Shown here piece by piece: positions 22,461-33,671 of a stretch of DNA of 64,000 nucleotides. Within the stretch, counting starts at the first letter, position 1; every line of letters starts with the position of its first letter. The stretch covers positions 5,990,779 to 6,054,778 of the forward strand of contig BDGG01000001.1 of NCBI GenBank assembly GCA_001949185.1, read 5' to 3'. A program made the translations under genes and the position numbers. The stretch comes from Ramazzottius varieornatus. Taxonomy: Eukaryota > Tardigrada > Eutardigrada > Parachela > Ramazzottiidae. The notes beneath the pieces were generated by a model. That model was given only the letters and a program-made list of their open reading frames with translations, had not been told where the DNA came from and ran no database searches.

Positions 22461-23374
22461 CTAGGGCCGGGCACTCCTTGGCTGCGCAGGACCTCTGGAT
22501 TCTCTCGAGGACGCAGGTGGCGGTGGTACATCGAGTTCCGCGATCCTGGGAAACTGTGAATCGGAGTCCTCGTCCGCGAACAGATCTGCAGATCAAATGA
22601 ACACACCTTCAGGCACTGAAAGTACAGGTATGACATTGTGTCAGTTTCCAATGTCCGTCATGATTCCTACGGTTCCAGTAACCCAGATATATTTAGCTTA
22701 GGAGAACGCGTACATGGAAAAAGACCACCGAAAAAGGGATCGCCGAAACCTAAAAAGACACGCAGAATTCTGGGTTCATGAACGTACCACCAATGTCAAA
22801 CGGAAAACCCTCGAAGCCCCCGAAGAATGGCACACCAGGTTCTGGAGGTGGGGCGATGATGGGAGTCTCTCCTTCCGGTCCTTCCTTGTCACCGCCTCCG
22901 GCTGTTCCGCCTGCAGCTCCGCCTTTCCCTGCTCTTCCAGCCGAGCCTCCTCTTCCTACAGAACACTGTCCGTTAGCGACTAAATTGCTTTATTTCTGCA
23001 GGTCTCACCTGTCAAGCTGCTAAAGACGATTCCCCACAGAAGAGCCCGGGTGTTCAAAGTCGGTGTGGAAGGTCCCGGCCGATAAAAATAATTCACGTTG
23101 TTGTGCTGTTCTTCCGAAGATTCGCTGTCATCGTCGTCATCCCGCTTCATACGTTTCAGTGACCTTTCCAGCCAAGTGGAAAGCTTCATATTTCTCTGTA
23201 AAAGTATCGGATAATACAACCACATAAAAATCTTCTTCCTTGTCGGCAGGCGGGAAATTCGGACAGGCTTACTCCGGACAGATTCAACGCCACAGCCGAT
23301 ACGAGGGTCCGCAGTAATTCCGGGAGAACCAGGAAGACAAGAATGATAGCCAATTTTACGAAACTCAGCCTCAT
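22461..23374 (-). CDS. Secreted low-complexity protein (acidic, then Gly-rich, then Pro/Ser-rich)
   Basis: Predicted 204 aa from five exons with consistent phases: 23374-23273, 23195-23009, 22955-22791, 22749-22714 and 22585-22461. A clear signal peptide (MRLSFVKLAIILVFL.., ending VSA) is followed by a basic helix and a KRDDDDDSESSEE acidic run. A Gly/Ala-rich segment and Phe-Gly blocks PFFGGFEGFPFDIG and DPFFGGLFP come next, and then a Pro/Ser tail. A KRMKR dibasic site just before the acidic run could allow processing. I do not recognise the family. It could be a cuticle, matrix or intrinsically disordered extracellular protein. The Pro-rich ORF on the opposite strand (22778-23023) is the antisense shadow of the Gly-rich exon. 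Confidence 0.7.
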
Positions 23375-24147
23375 CGTGCCACTCTCAGCTGCATGGCTAG
23401 GTCGTTCCTGTTAGTCGTTTTCTCGAGAAACATGCAGGAACGCGGTAAAGTCAGCAGAAACGAGCTCATTGCTGTTTATCAAGATAGAGGTACCAAATGC
23501 TCAAATTAGGCGAACGGCCATCTGTCCGATGTCGCGTGGACGGCTCACAATGGGTTGCTGTACCCGGCTGAAAGACCGGACTGCTGGCAAAACATATCGA
23601 CTTTCCTTATTGGATCACCGAGTGCGTCAGATAGTTGGCATCTTCCGGTGATGACTGAGCTGCACGAGCGGTCAAGTGGGTACTGGTCTGAAGTACACGC
23701 AAATGTGTCGGGGAGCGAAATCTATGAGTTGTTTTCTCATCTGTTAACCTTGAAAGAATATTTCGCCGAATTCGTACGTGCTTGTTCTTGTGTCTTTCCT
23801 AGAAAAATCCAGAAGTTTCGTGAACCTGACCGTAAATAAGACAGCTTTGGTTATATAGAGCGACATTTGGTCAGAGCGAAATTTAGTCAGCGGTTTGCGT
23901 GATGGAAAAGTCCCGCAGGCGAAAGATCTTGCAACAATGCCTGAAAAGAAATTAAGAGAAATAACAAAGCACAAACGACTGTAAAATTACCGACAAAATT
24001 CCCTACAAGCTGAGCAATGCATTATTTTGCATCACCGAAGAATCAAAAGCATTGGTGAACGCTCATAAACTCCACCATAAAAATTCTTCAGAGGAAACAA
24101 CATGCCTCTTTGACGGAGACCATCTCCAGCAAAGCCAAGACACTGCT
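23375..24147. other. Intergenic, no supported gene
   Basis: This stretch lies between the 5' end of the secreted gene and the 3' end of the CCCH gene. The ORFs at 23469-23974 show no domain or splice support. Confidence 0.5.
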
Positions 24148-25069
24148 TCACTTCCACCAGGAAGCTTCCGTCCCGACGACGTTCCAGTGCAGGCTCTTCG
24201 CTACAGCCTTCCCATTTCTTTTGCCGAGTTCCCAGCCAGAGTATTCTTCCTCCCCAGCAATCCCTTCGTCCTCGTGAAGAACAGACTCGACAACGTTCAG
24301 GAACGTGTCATTCTCGGCCAACGTAGATTTTTCTACAAATAAGGATATTGAGAGAGCGAAAATTTTGTTGGTTTGATTTACGATCAGTGGAAGAATGCAT
24401 ACTTTCTACGTTACTGGTTTCGACGAAGCCTTCCTTCATCCAGGAAGTCATCCAATCTGACGACGCGCCCTCAGGAACCCACTCTGACCCGTAAACTGGA
24501 CTGATAGAACCAGTGGATCCGGTTGACAGCTGACTGATTGCGGAAGGTGAAACTGAAGGGGAGACCGAAGATAAGGACATGTCCACGTTCCAGCTGGCAA
24601 GGTTCTTTGCAATGGTAGCCTCATCCAGTTTCCCGCCATTCTTCCAGGTACGTTGCGCGTTCTCCGCCGGATGAATGAAAGGACAACTTTCACCTGAAGG
24701 ACAGAAGCCATAGTTGACCATACGATGACAGGTTTTAGTCTTGAGGGCCTTGGTAGGGTTGGTGAAGGCCATGGAGGAGGCCGGTGCGGTACTCTGGTGG
24801 GTCAGCATGTCGCAGGGGTGGATGAAGATGCAGCGTTCGCCGTACTTGCAGTAGCCGTCCTTGTAGAGTCGGTGACAAGGCTTAGTCTTGTAGGTCGGCA
24901 CTTGGGCGATGCGCAGTTCGTGTTCGCCATGGGCGTAGCCACAGTGCCAGCCAGAAGGACATCCATAGGGAGATGTCAGGAAGTCCCGGCACAGCTGGGT
25001 CTTGTAGTAGCATTTGGGACTCAGGAGCGACTTGGAGGAGTCTCCATTGATGGAAGAGTTGGCCGACAT
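24148..25069 (-). CDS. Three-finger CCCH zinc-finger RNA-binding protein (TTP/OMA-like)
   Basis: Predicted 283 aa from exons 25069-24403 and 24332-24148, phase 1 junction (gtatgc donor, tttgtag acceptor). Three tandem CCCH fingers lie in the N-terminal half: CRDFLTSPYGCPSGWHCGYAH (C-x9-C-x5-C-x3-H), then CHRLYKDGYCKYGERCIFIH and CHRMVNYGFCPSGESCPFIH (both C-x8-C-x5-C-x3-H). The fingers are preceded by YKTQLC, YKTKPC and LKTKTC leads, like the YKTELC lead of tristetraprolin-type proteins that bind AU-rich 3' UTRs and promote mRNA decay. The C-terminal half is Ser-rich and then acidic (HEDEGIAGEEEYSGW). I do not see the usual CNOT1-binding tail. Three fingers rather than two is unusual for TTP. 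Germline OMA/MEX-type regulators are the alternative. Confidence 0.88.
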
Positions 25070-26410
25070 GGTGATGAGACTAGAGCTTTATGAGGGAGAA
25101 GTATGATAGGCCGCAAGATCGAAATTTACAAAATGAAAAGTAACGAGAACTGGGTTTGATCTGGCTTGTCACTTGGACGATTGGCCAGCACGGAGAAAAC
25201 TGCGGGAAAGCGATTCAGGAATGAGGCTACGAAAAGAAAACAGGCCTTTTGTTCACAGTGAAGGACAATGGCGATTCAAGTCCGGCTTGCCGATGGATGA
25301 ATAGATCGTACGTGCGCTTTACCCGGTAACATCCGCAATACGTCACGACGTATTGCGGATCAAAACAGGTGTGAAGTAGAGTATTTACTGATTGTTGTAT
25401 CGTGGTTGTTTTGTGAACCCCTAGCTCTTCTGTTCGAAATCGCATCTCACCCTGTCATCTGCGGATGGTCGTCAGTCAACCAAACTGCAGTTGTTGATAC
25501 AACATAAAACACACCGTTCAAAAAATTTTGCTACAACTTGGAACTTCAATCTAGAGTGGTTCTTTACCCCTTTTCTCTTTTGCATTTTCCACTCAAACTT
25601 TAAAGCGCTTTCCGTTAAAATAACGGCGGATCACATACGTTGTAAGATGGTTTAGGAAAAGTGATTGGGGTGACTTCCAGTGGGGAAGACTTTTCGTCAC
25701 TAACGAAACATAAAATTTAAAATTCCACTTGTGAGTATCGACCTTTAATTTCACTTCAGAAAACGGGAAGATACCCAGGTTAACATTAAAAGCCGAAAAC
25801 GCTCGTAAAAATGCTCGAAACGTTTGCCACTCAATTAAAACCGTCAAATATTGGCGACTTTGCTGGGAACCCTCCTCTGCCGCTAAAATTCTTTGCTGTA
25901 CCCTGAACGACAGGAGTTGTATTTTTCTCCCTTCAAGCGCAATGTTTCATGTCGATTTGAACTCCATGATAACCGATTTTCGACCAGTAATTTTCATTCA
26001 GATAGCAGAAAGATTGCTAAACTAAGGAAAATAAGTTTCCAAGCTGAGCGATGATCCAGATTAATGGGTGGCAGCAAGTTTCCTCGAATGGGCTGCAGGT
26101 AAGAGTAGGTGAGAACTGCTTTCAGCACCGGCTGCACCTGGTCAGTGTTGTTGGTGATGGAACAACGCCGTTACACTTTTCTGTCGTGTGTATCTGGTTA
26201 CACAAAATTAGAGATCTTGCGTTTTGCAAAGACGGTTTGAAAAAACGACAGTTTGACCAATTACCCACGCTGACTTGCATTTTACTATTATAGTGACAAG
26301 CCAGATCAAATTATCGTGTTGGTCTATTATGTATATCGAGGCCACAACTGCAAGTCAAATTTGGTCAAGAGAACGCAAGCATTTTCTTCATTGTATACTT
26401 GCATCAACAG
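25070..26410. other. Intergenic, no supported gene
   Basis: This is the 5' flank of the CCCH gene, and 3' of it a region before the first recognisable exon of the 26 kb receptor relic. I searched it for the N-terminal ligand-binding exons that the relic should have and found none. The ORFs at 25593-26293 are unsupported. Confidence 0.5.
25331..25360. repeat. Near-perfect 30 bp palindrome
   Basis: Arms atccgcaatacgt / acgtattgcggat are perfect over 13 bp around cacg. It lies about 260 bp upstream of the CCCH gene start and could form a stem-loop in the 5' transcript or bind a dimeric factor. Confidence 0.75.
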
Positions 26411-28757
26411 TATGCCTGTTCTTCGAAACATCAGGACCTCTGCGGCAGTTTATGGTGAGTTCGGTGACAACGAAACGTTACTCGATAGAGCGCGAAGTGG
26501 AAAGAATGAACACAACCTGAGGCCATACAGGAAGCAGCTGACCAGATGAATATGACCGGCGGCGGTTACGTAAGTGGAATCCAGGATAAACTGCCCGCTC
26601 TCTCCGTATAAGTTAGCCTGTTGATCGAAGCATGGTCTGAGTTTCGCACAATAAATACTCTGTTTGCAGTGTATTTTGCGACGTAGTTTTACCTACTCGA
26701 AGGCTTCGAGGGTTGGAAAGTTCAAAAGGAGAACCGACTGGTGCGGACTATCGTTGCACGCTCATATCAATTCTTCCTCCATTTTTGTGCGAGTGCTTAT
26801 TCTCAGGAGACCCCATTTAATAAGCTTGATTTTCCCGTTCCAGATCGCTATGAGACGTTACGAAGCCTTGTTTCTAATTGAAGCTGACTACCGCGGCATT
26901 CAAAGTTCAGATGCTCGGAACTTCGACCTTATCTGGAAGGAAAGGTCAGCGCGCGACTATGGCAAACCGTATCTGCCAAACCAGCTGGTAAGCGAATGTC
27001 CGACCAGGTAGTAGCTTCCGCCGACTGCGTTCTCGCATGTCCGTATTGCATCTCTCCTCTTCAGATGACACCCGTACCTGCTAGCTCCTACAGCGCGATC
27101 GTGATCCTCGCGCAGGTACGGAGAAGCAGTCCACCGTGTTTCAGCTGGCGAAGTTTGAGCCATTTTGGAGTGTTTGGTAGGTTCTGGACGAGTGCGCAAA
27201 GCAGACAATACATCGACCTCACTGACGGCGCAGCACTCGCGCGTCATTTTCATAATAGGAGCTTTGCTGTACCAACTGGAAACGTCTACCTAGACTCCAC
27301 GGGTACGCGATCTATTACCCGTCAACTTGAAGAAGCTGACCAATTTTATCCAAGGTTTCCAGGTACTAATATACACTGGCTCCCATAAGTATTCGGGGCA
27401 TCCCCTACCTTCGTTGGCAAATTCATAACTTCCTTCAGAATGACTCGATTCACAGCCACGTGACTTTCACTTGACTTGATCAACAAATCAACTGGCCGCA
27501 CTTGGCATTGCAAATGTATAAAGCGATGTTTTTTGACTCCCTTCTGTAGAAGCTAGGTAGCACGAAGTACGACATGCTTGTTTTGGTGTCATAGAGTCGC
27601 CAGTGGGCTTCCGAATGGGCTCATGTGAGATTTCTTCGGAGCTCTGCAAAAAAGGTTTTCTAAACGTGCCAACTAGGAAGTATTCTCGGTTATTTCCAGT
27701 GGTGTATATTCCGGACGCTTTGTCTTTGATATTTTTGCTGCCCGAATTCCATTCGAATGGAGGTAACTTTAATAAAGTTAACCAAGATTCGTTGTCCAGG
27801 TCTTTCGGTTAGCCAAAACGGAAGATGTCGATAGCATAGCAGGACGCAGCGTGTTTTACGCGGCAACAGGTGCATACAGGCACGCTGACGAAACTTTATA
27901 GACAGAGCTCCAAAATATTCTTACATGGGCTTATTCGGAAGCTCAATTTTGACCCTATGTTTCGATCACAAGCCCATTGTACTAACTGCTGGCTGACCTT
28001 CACAGGACGGAATCGAAAACAGGGTAGTTTCCCGCGTTTCACAAGTTGAATATTGCCAGTTGCCAGTTGATTAGTTGTTCAGGTCGGATGAAAGTCACGT
28101 GGTCGCAAAGACAAGACACTGAGCGCTCCGAAGACGGTTGAATGTGAGAATCGGATCAGTATGATGGAAGTTATGGATTTTTGAATGTAGGTGGAAGGTG
28201 CCTGAACGCGTATGAGAGTCAGTGTATGGTACGAGTAAGAATTAAGAAATACCGACTCGTACAATGCCCAATACCGTACCGAATGCACTTTACCACACAC
28301 ATATTTCGTGTATGTTGGTTTCAGACTATATTCATTCAAAACGCAGAAACCTTTGAGTGGGATGAGGTGACCGGTTTCAGCTGGCCTATTGAATGGCCCG
28401 TTCGGGACCAACCGCAATGTGGAACGGACAGCGCGACATGCACCAAAAATGGTGCTGACATCAGAGACATAGCATATCATATAGAGCATAGAGACTGCAT
28501 TCCTTCCGGTGGTCCAGACACGTCAGTTACCACAGACCGATGTCATAAGATCGATCAGGGCTGCATCCTCTTCACTGTACAATAATATTTCACATTCCAC
28601 GTCAATTTAAACGTTCTGTTCTGCAGTGGGGAGCAGAGAAATACTAGTGGGCTGGTTACTGGCTTCTGTGTTGATGTTAATTCTATTGACATCGTTGATG
28701 AAACTCAGGCAAGTTATACAGTACCAGCGCACTCTGAAGGAACGAAGCGTGGTGTAG
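26411..28757 (+). pseudogene. Natriuretic-receptor-like (ANF ligand-binding) gene copy B, 5'-truncated and frame-broken
   Basis: Exons recognised by homology to copy A (39906-43538) are these. 26411-26454 is 44 nt, exactly as in A, and encodes VCLFFETSGPLRQFM-like sequence. 26844-26987 encodes RRYEALFLIEAD...GKPYLPNQL. 27064-27114 encodes SSYSAIVILAQ. A segment at about 27210-27360 reads DGAALARHFHNRSF..GNVYLDSTGTRS. 28325 to about 28510 encodes FSWPIEWPVRDQPQCG. 28627-28757 encodes the TM helix VGWLLASVLMLILLTSLMKL and a short basic tail. The N-terminal exons are missing upstream. The join between 27114 and the DGAALAR block needs a frame change. There is no kinase-homology or cyclase domain before the stop. 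It was probably once an NPR-C-like or guanylate-cyclase-type receptor and is now likely inactive. Confidence 0.7.
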
Positions 28758-29534
28758 AAGAGATCCGGCATCTGACGCGAATTTCTCAATATGTATGCAT
28801 AGATACGACTACCGTGCTGCCACTCGGCAAACTTTATGGTGGAAATTAGAACGTGGCTTTTTCAACTTCAACCCGAAATCCTGGCGAAGCCAAAAGGCAT
28901 GGTGAACTGTCTGCATCAACACTCAGAAGGCTTGACCGCTATCTGACATCATACCTACCACCTTACGTCAAACCCATTCACAAACGACTGTATCCCCGCT
29001 CATACGCGAAAGTTTCTGTTTCAAAAAAAAGAGTAATTCCAAGCGGTATGCGAAGGCCGGGCGGACATCTCTTACCAATTGGTTTGCCGCTCTTTTGTTT
29101 GAAGTGTGATGAGTACTATCTACTGCGAGGTATGCACTTTGTCATCTTGTTACTGAAATCAGTCGGTTTATGATCATAGACACCGCCAGTCTCTCTTATG
29201 TCACAATGGAATATGATAATAATGTGAGGTATCAAGCGTTGAATTAGTCAATTGTATTCGCACCTACCAAAGTGCTACAGTTATCAACACAAGGCAGACT
29301 ACCTGCAGTATGCGCCAGCGTATTGGACACGCGCAGTCGGCCGTTGATTTTTATCTCAGATTGATGAACCAACTGACCCACCCACGATTGTTCAAAGAAG
29401 CTCTGTTGATGCTGGAGTGAAACGAGAAAGCAATTTCCGACCATCTGGTACTGTTCATGGACTACATAAAGCGCCTAGCGATCTCTGTTCCTCCACATTA
29501 GCGTTTTAACTGTCGTATTCTTGAATCTGTAAGT
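28758..29534. other. Intergenic, no supported gene
   Basis: A plus-strand open stretch (28853-29173) lacks an ATG and any domain. The last 100 bp before 29535 are the likely promoter/5' UTR of the Cys-rich secreted gene. Confidence 0.5.
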
Positions 29535-30368
29535 ATGGAGGTAACGTTCCTTGTGTTTCTGACCGTGGTTGGCATGGTTTATTCTGATCCGGATTGTACG
29601 CTGAGTTCGCTAAATGTCTGCACGAGGCCGATTATGCAGTACTCCATGTCGGACGAAGGGAGAGCTCTGTTGGCCGTTCTTGGTCCAAGTCGAGCAGATG
29701 CCTCCACGTTATCGGACAACCAGATAGTCCAGGCTTGTGTGTAAGTACAGATTCGAGGTACCATAGTTTAGAAGTGCGTATTGCCAAATGTCTTCTGCGT
29801 TACAGAGCAAACACAAACGCTGGGTTGTGTTTAGCCGATCTGTACAGACGATGCTCAACAGGGACGGATAGGGAGGTGTCCGCAGTGATGGATCAGATTG
29901 CGCAAATGGGGAAGAAGTGTTATAATCCGGATGTGGGAGCTAAAGGGAGGAAGCTACTGACTTGCGGCTCAAAGCTAATGTCCGCTAGTTCTACGCTCGC
30001 TAGCTGCAGTATCGAGATGGACATGTTCGGGTTAACTATGACCACGCTTCAACCAAGCACTGGGGTCGTAGCGAAGAACCAAGTTGACCAACAACTGAAA
30101 AACATTCTGCGAAACTTTTGCAAGTACGGAAAATATTCCATTTCCGTAAATCGAGTAATCTGTACATCCATTGTCAGTATTGAGCGGACAAACATCTGTT
30201 TGTTTTAGGAAAGAGGAGAGCAACCACAAGTGTTCAATCGTTGAGATTCGTCGGGTTTGCAATGAGGATGAGGTGAGCATTTACGAAGATCTTCGCGCAG
30301 CCATGAGTGATTCGATGAACTGCCAGCAGTTGACCAAATCCGGGGGCAACACGAATCACAGCGCCTGA
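29535..30368 (+). CDS. Secreted Cys-rich protein (DUF19/T20D4.11- or CPG4-like)
   Basis: Predicted 227 aa from exons 29535-29740, 29806-30123 and 30209-30368, both junctions phase 2. A signal peptide (MEVTFLVFLTVVGMVYS) precedes a mature chain with about a dozen cysteines spread through helical sequence: CTLSSLNVC, CLADLYRRC, KKCYNP, LLTCGSK, LASCSIEMD, NFCKK, KCSIVEIRRVC and MNCQQL. This layout resembles nematode-type DUF19 or CPG4 extracellular domains. No catalytic motif is visible. A fragment with a very similar signal-peptide exon lies 2 kb downstream (31586). The function is unknown; extracellular or secreted is the only safe inference. Confidence 0.75.
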
Positions 30369-31585
30369 TTGAGTTTGTTCTTGGTTTTCCTGGTGCGTTA
30401 TTCTTGCTCAATTTGAGCTTTGGATCCCGTTTTGACGGACATCAGTATCGCCAGTTTGCCAATACTGCGTGGTTGCGAGCTATGCTTTCCTTAAGACTGT
30501 GCTTATTCGTTGTACTTCAGCTTTCAAGCGATACCATGGGGGCGCCGAAAGTTATTGGTCCGCTTCCTACAAACTGCATTGAAGTTCAGGTGGTGGGACC
30601 CGCTACACCTTAGTCTGGCAGACCACCCTGCACACTCCTTGCAGAAACAGAATCGTTGTCGGTACGAATTTGTCTTTGCGGAGAAATATCTTGATCGAGC
30701 GATTGGCAGATGACGTCTTCCTACGCGTCGAACGTGCCAGGAGGTTTTAGCTAGGTCTGTTGGCCAACAAGATTTTCCTGGTTTGTCGAGTGTCACAGTA
30801 CAGAACCAGCTATGACATCTTTCCAGCAGATTCGAACACCCTGTCATAGGTAAACAGTAAGCGGTGCAATCCCGAAGGGATAGTGCAATATGGGCGACCG
30901 CAACGGCAAAAATGAGGTTAGTAGTCTTCGTGCCTGTTCAGAGCCTGCTTGTTTTAAGACTGGGGAATTTTATTAATGTAATAGCATCGATAAAATTTGC
31001 CAGTCTGTAAAAAGCAGGCTCTGAGCAGACACGAAGACTACCAACCTTAATTTTTGCCGTTGGGGCTGTCCATAGTACAGTGTGAGTCTGTGACCCGGTG
31101 TGCGGTCGACAGTTTTGCCGAATTTACCTACGTCATTAGTGAGGTTAACTCTGTAAATGAATCACAAATCTCACCAAAATCGTATCCACATCATAGCGAC
31201 ATTAAGCGACGAACACTCGTAAACGTAAAGCACTCAGGCGTGCTCGTGTAGTAATATATCGAAGTCGCCGCCAGTTATAAACACAAACATGCAACGCCAA
31301 AAACCTGCATACAGGCATATTGGATTGCCTCTTTGGGGAATCTTTTTTTTCGTCACAAGCGGACGGTACAAACTGACCCACCCAAACGGAAAAGAGTTCA
31401 CTGAATAGTACATAAACCCAGGTACTTCCACGTACTTTCCGTCACTTGTAGCTACAGTATCCTGTCTGCGACAAACAGGCTACTCCTCTGGCTCGATTCC
31501 ATTACAGCTGTTCGTTTTTCTACTAATCTCACACTTCGACTACCAATCCTGTATTTACGCCGTTGTCCCTTTCCAAACTGCCAGT
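30369..31585. other. Intergenic with a possible lone signal-peptide exon
   Basis: An ATG at 30482 opens MLSLRLCLFVVLQLSSDTMG, a plausible signal peptide, and runs to NCIEVQ before a possible gtggtg donor. No following exon could be joined, so no gene is called. The 30901-31062 hairpin lies in this interval. Confidence 0.4.
30901..31062. mobile_element. 162 bp foldback MITE with about 70 bp arms
   Basis: The left arm caacggcaaaaatgaggtta... (30901-30972) and the right arm ending ...ccttaatttttgccgttg (30990-31062) are reverse complements at about 85-90 percent by eye. They share gtagtcttcgtg and cagagcctgctt blocks, and the loop is under 20 bp. There is no coding potential. As RNA it would form a long hairpin. 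Confidence 0.85.
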
Positions 31586-31651
31586 ATGGAAGTGGCGTTC
31601 TCCCTAATACTGACTATGAGCGGTGCTGTCGCTTGCGATTTCAATTGTTCG
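31586..31651 (+). pseudogene. Signal-peptide exon fragment related to the 29535 gene
   Basis: An ATG-started 22-codon segment reads MEVAFSLILTMSGAVACDFN and ends at a gtaata donor-like site. It parallels the first exon of the 29535 gene (MEVTFLVFLTVVG..) in sequence and position, including the preceding agt before ATG. No second or third exon with the expected cysteine pattern was found before 33 kb. It looks like a truncated tandem duplicate. Confidence 0.4.
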
Positions 31652-33329
31652 GTAATATGGCTGGTTGTCTGCTGGACTCCCAATCTACGGTTATGATCGA
31701 TATCACAAGATTCGGGCCATGCGTAACAAGTAATCAGCTTTGAGCTGTTCGGTGCTCGTTCGGTGCTAGTTCGAAATTTTTCGCGACTTGAATATTGTTG
31801 GGAGCAGGACCATGGTGATTGATACCGCGTTTGGCCCGAATGGTTTCGCAAATCCCAATTAAACTGTCCCTCACCCAGGTGAACTGGCGGACCGTTTTAC
31901 ACTTTGAGGTGTGCGATAAAGAAACGGGTAGTTGGAGCTCTGCTGTCGTGACGGTCGTGTTACTCGTGTCCGTTGACCACCGTAACGGACTGCGTGCTGT
32001 AGCGATTGTGAATACAAATTTCGATTGCCCGGATCAACTCGCACGTCGTTTTTTCATCACTGTATTTGCGACATCTGAAGCTTCATCGTTTTCCTCGTCC
32101 ATTGAATTCGTGACACACTTGAAAGGTTCCTCACATCGCTCGGCCTGACCAAAGGGAGTAGGTTTGGCTTTCGTATCTGCGGAGATCTGAGAGCGACTCC
32201 GTTCGATCGTCACAAACGAAACGAAGGGGGAGGGGCGCTTCGTGAGTACGAGGCTTTGGCTAAGGTACACGGTGAATAAGTTTCGTGAAGCTCAAAGCAC
32301 CGTCCGTTTGGTCTCTTTGTGGAAGTTCTTATTTTGCTAATCTTTCCTCGATACGACACTTAACGCTCTTGGCCAGTTGACCTCTGGACTTACACTACGC
32401 TACGATGATGAGTAACCGGTTACGCCACTTCGCTCAGAACGTCGAAGTGTCTGACAGAAGGTATGCTCCCGAATATCGGACTCCAGTTTCAAATGGTTTC
32501 CCTTCTGAAATTTCTCCCGTCACGATCTCCCCGACGATTTCCGGTTCTGTCTGGCTTAGAATGGAGAAAGGTGTGAGGGGATGTTCGTGAATTAATTTGG
32601 GAATTCGGGACCTGGCGGGAGCTGAGAACATTGTCAGTTAGTACAGTACTCCCCAGCGGCGTGTTATAAATTTAGGACTTCCTCCTCGTACCCGGATTCT
32701 TGCAAGTACGGATCTATGGGTGAGACCTTGTCAACTCGAAAGCTATGTGGAAGAACTTGCTTTCCGCCATTATGGCAATACGTGCACTGTAAGGATTATT
32801 TGTCCTAAGTCGTAGAGGCACCTACATATTCACGAAGCAGTAAATAGCCTGGATGACCCACGCAGTGGTACGAGTGCTCGCCATGTAAGCAGCATACGAG
32901 GATTCGATTTCCCATCCACCAAAGTTTTAATTTGCTTCGCGATGAGAAACTCGTGGAAAGAAGCTTTTAATCGGCCATAAAAACAAACAAGCATTTTCAA
33001 GCGTTGCACAACAGCTGTGGACCGGTTTCATTTCAAGTAGCTTTGCTAACAATAAGACAGAAAGCGACGGGAGTGTCACCATAAGCAATGATGGGAAGAA
33101 CAGCACTCGTGTTGAGGCTCCCCATCAGCGAAGATATCTGGTTCAGGTGTCTCCCTTTACAGCAGCACTGCGACCTTATCATCGGGGCTCATGGTCACTT
33201 ATGCTGCTTACAGTGCAATCCCTTCGGTCTTAGCTTTGTGCAATATTGTGAGAGGGATTTTCAGTGTTTTTCTTTCGGTAGACGTCTGTTCTATTGCGCC
33301 ACTCACTGATGTAGATGCTTACGTATGTA
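31652..33329. other. 1.7 kb without a supported gene
   Basis: Several open frames of 60-110 codons on both strands (31819-32590) overlap one another, and none carries a recognisable motif or consistent splice sites. Confidence 0.45.
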
Positions 33330-33647
33330 CGAGGTAAAGGTTGTAAACTTAGCCACCCCACACCGGGTTTGTAAAGTTAGCCACGGCTGTGGTGTATATC
33401 GCTTGATTGAATATTTGATTGTCAGTCTTGGCTATTTAACATGAGATTTCAACTTTCTTTTAATTACGGATCTGTTGGATTCTCTGACTCCTCGTGTTGA
33501 CTGTGCCTAATACCATTCGACAGCTCATTATCTTATCTATCGATCTATCCTTAAAAGTTTGGGATCGAGTAGTAAAGAACAGGCGAACTTAGACGGCTAA
33601 CTTAACAAGCCCGGTATGGCGCGGCTAACTTTACAGCCTTTCCCTCG
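33330..33647. mobile_element. 318 bp MITE with 53 bp TIRs and TA target duplication
   Basis: The left end cgaggtaaaggttgtaaact and the right end (revcomp) cgagggaaaggctgtaaagt continue as inverted repeats through accgggtttgt and agttagcc. Each end is flanked by TA. The word gtaaa(c/g)ttagcc occurs twice per arm, possibly as transposase binding sites. There is no coding capacity. It is a non-autonomous Tc1/mariner-type element of a family distinct from the 3462 family. Confidence 0.85.
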
Positions 33648-33671
33648 TACAGGGTAGAAAAAGTTATTGGT

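Noticed and set aside
22778-23023. Pro-rich 81-codon plus-strand ORF starting MNVPPMSNGKPSKPP
   Set aside because: It is the antisense of the Gly-rich exon 22791-22955, whose splice phases fit a signal-peptide-bearing minus-strand gene.
24052-24342. 96-codon plus-strand ORF
   Set aside because: It is antisense to the second exon of the CCCH gene, which joins in phase.
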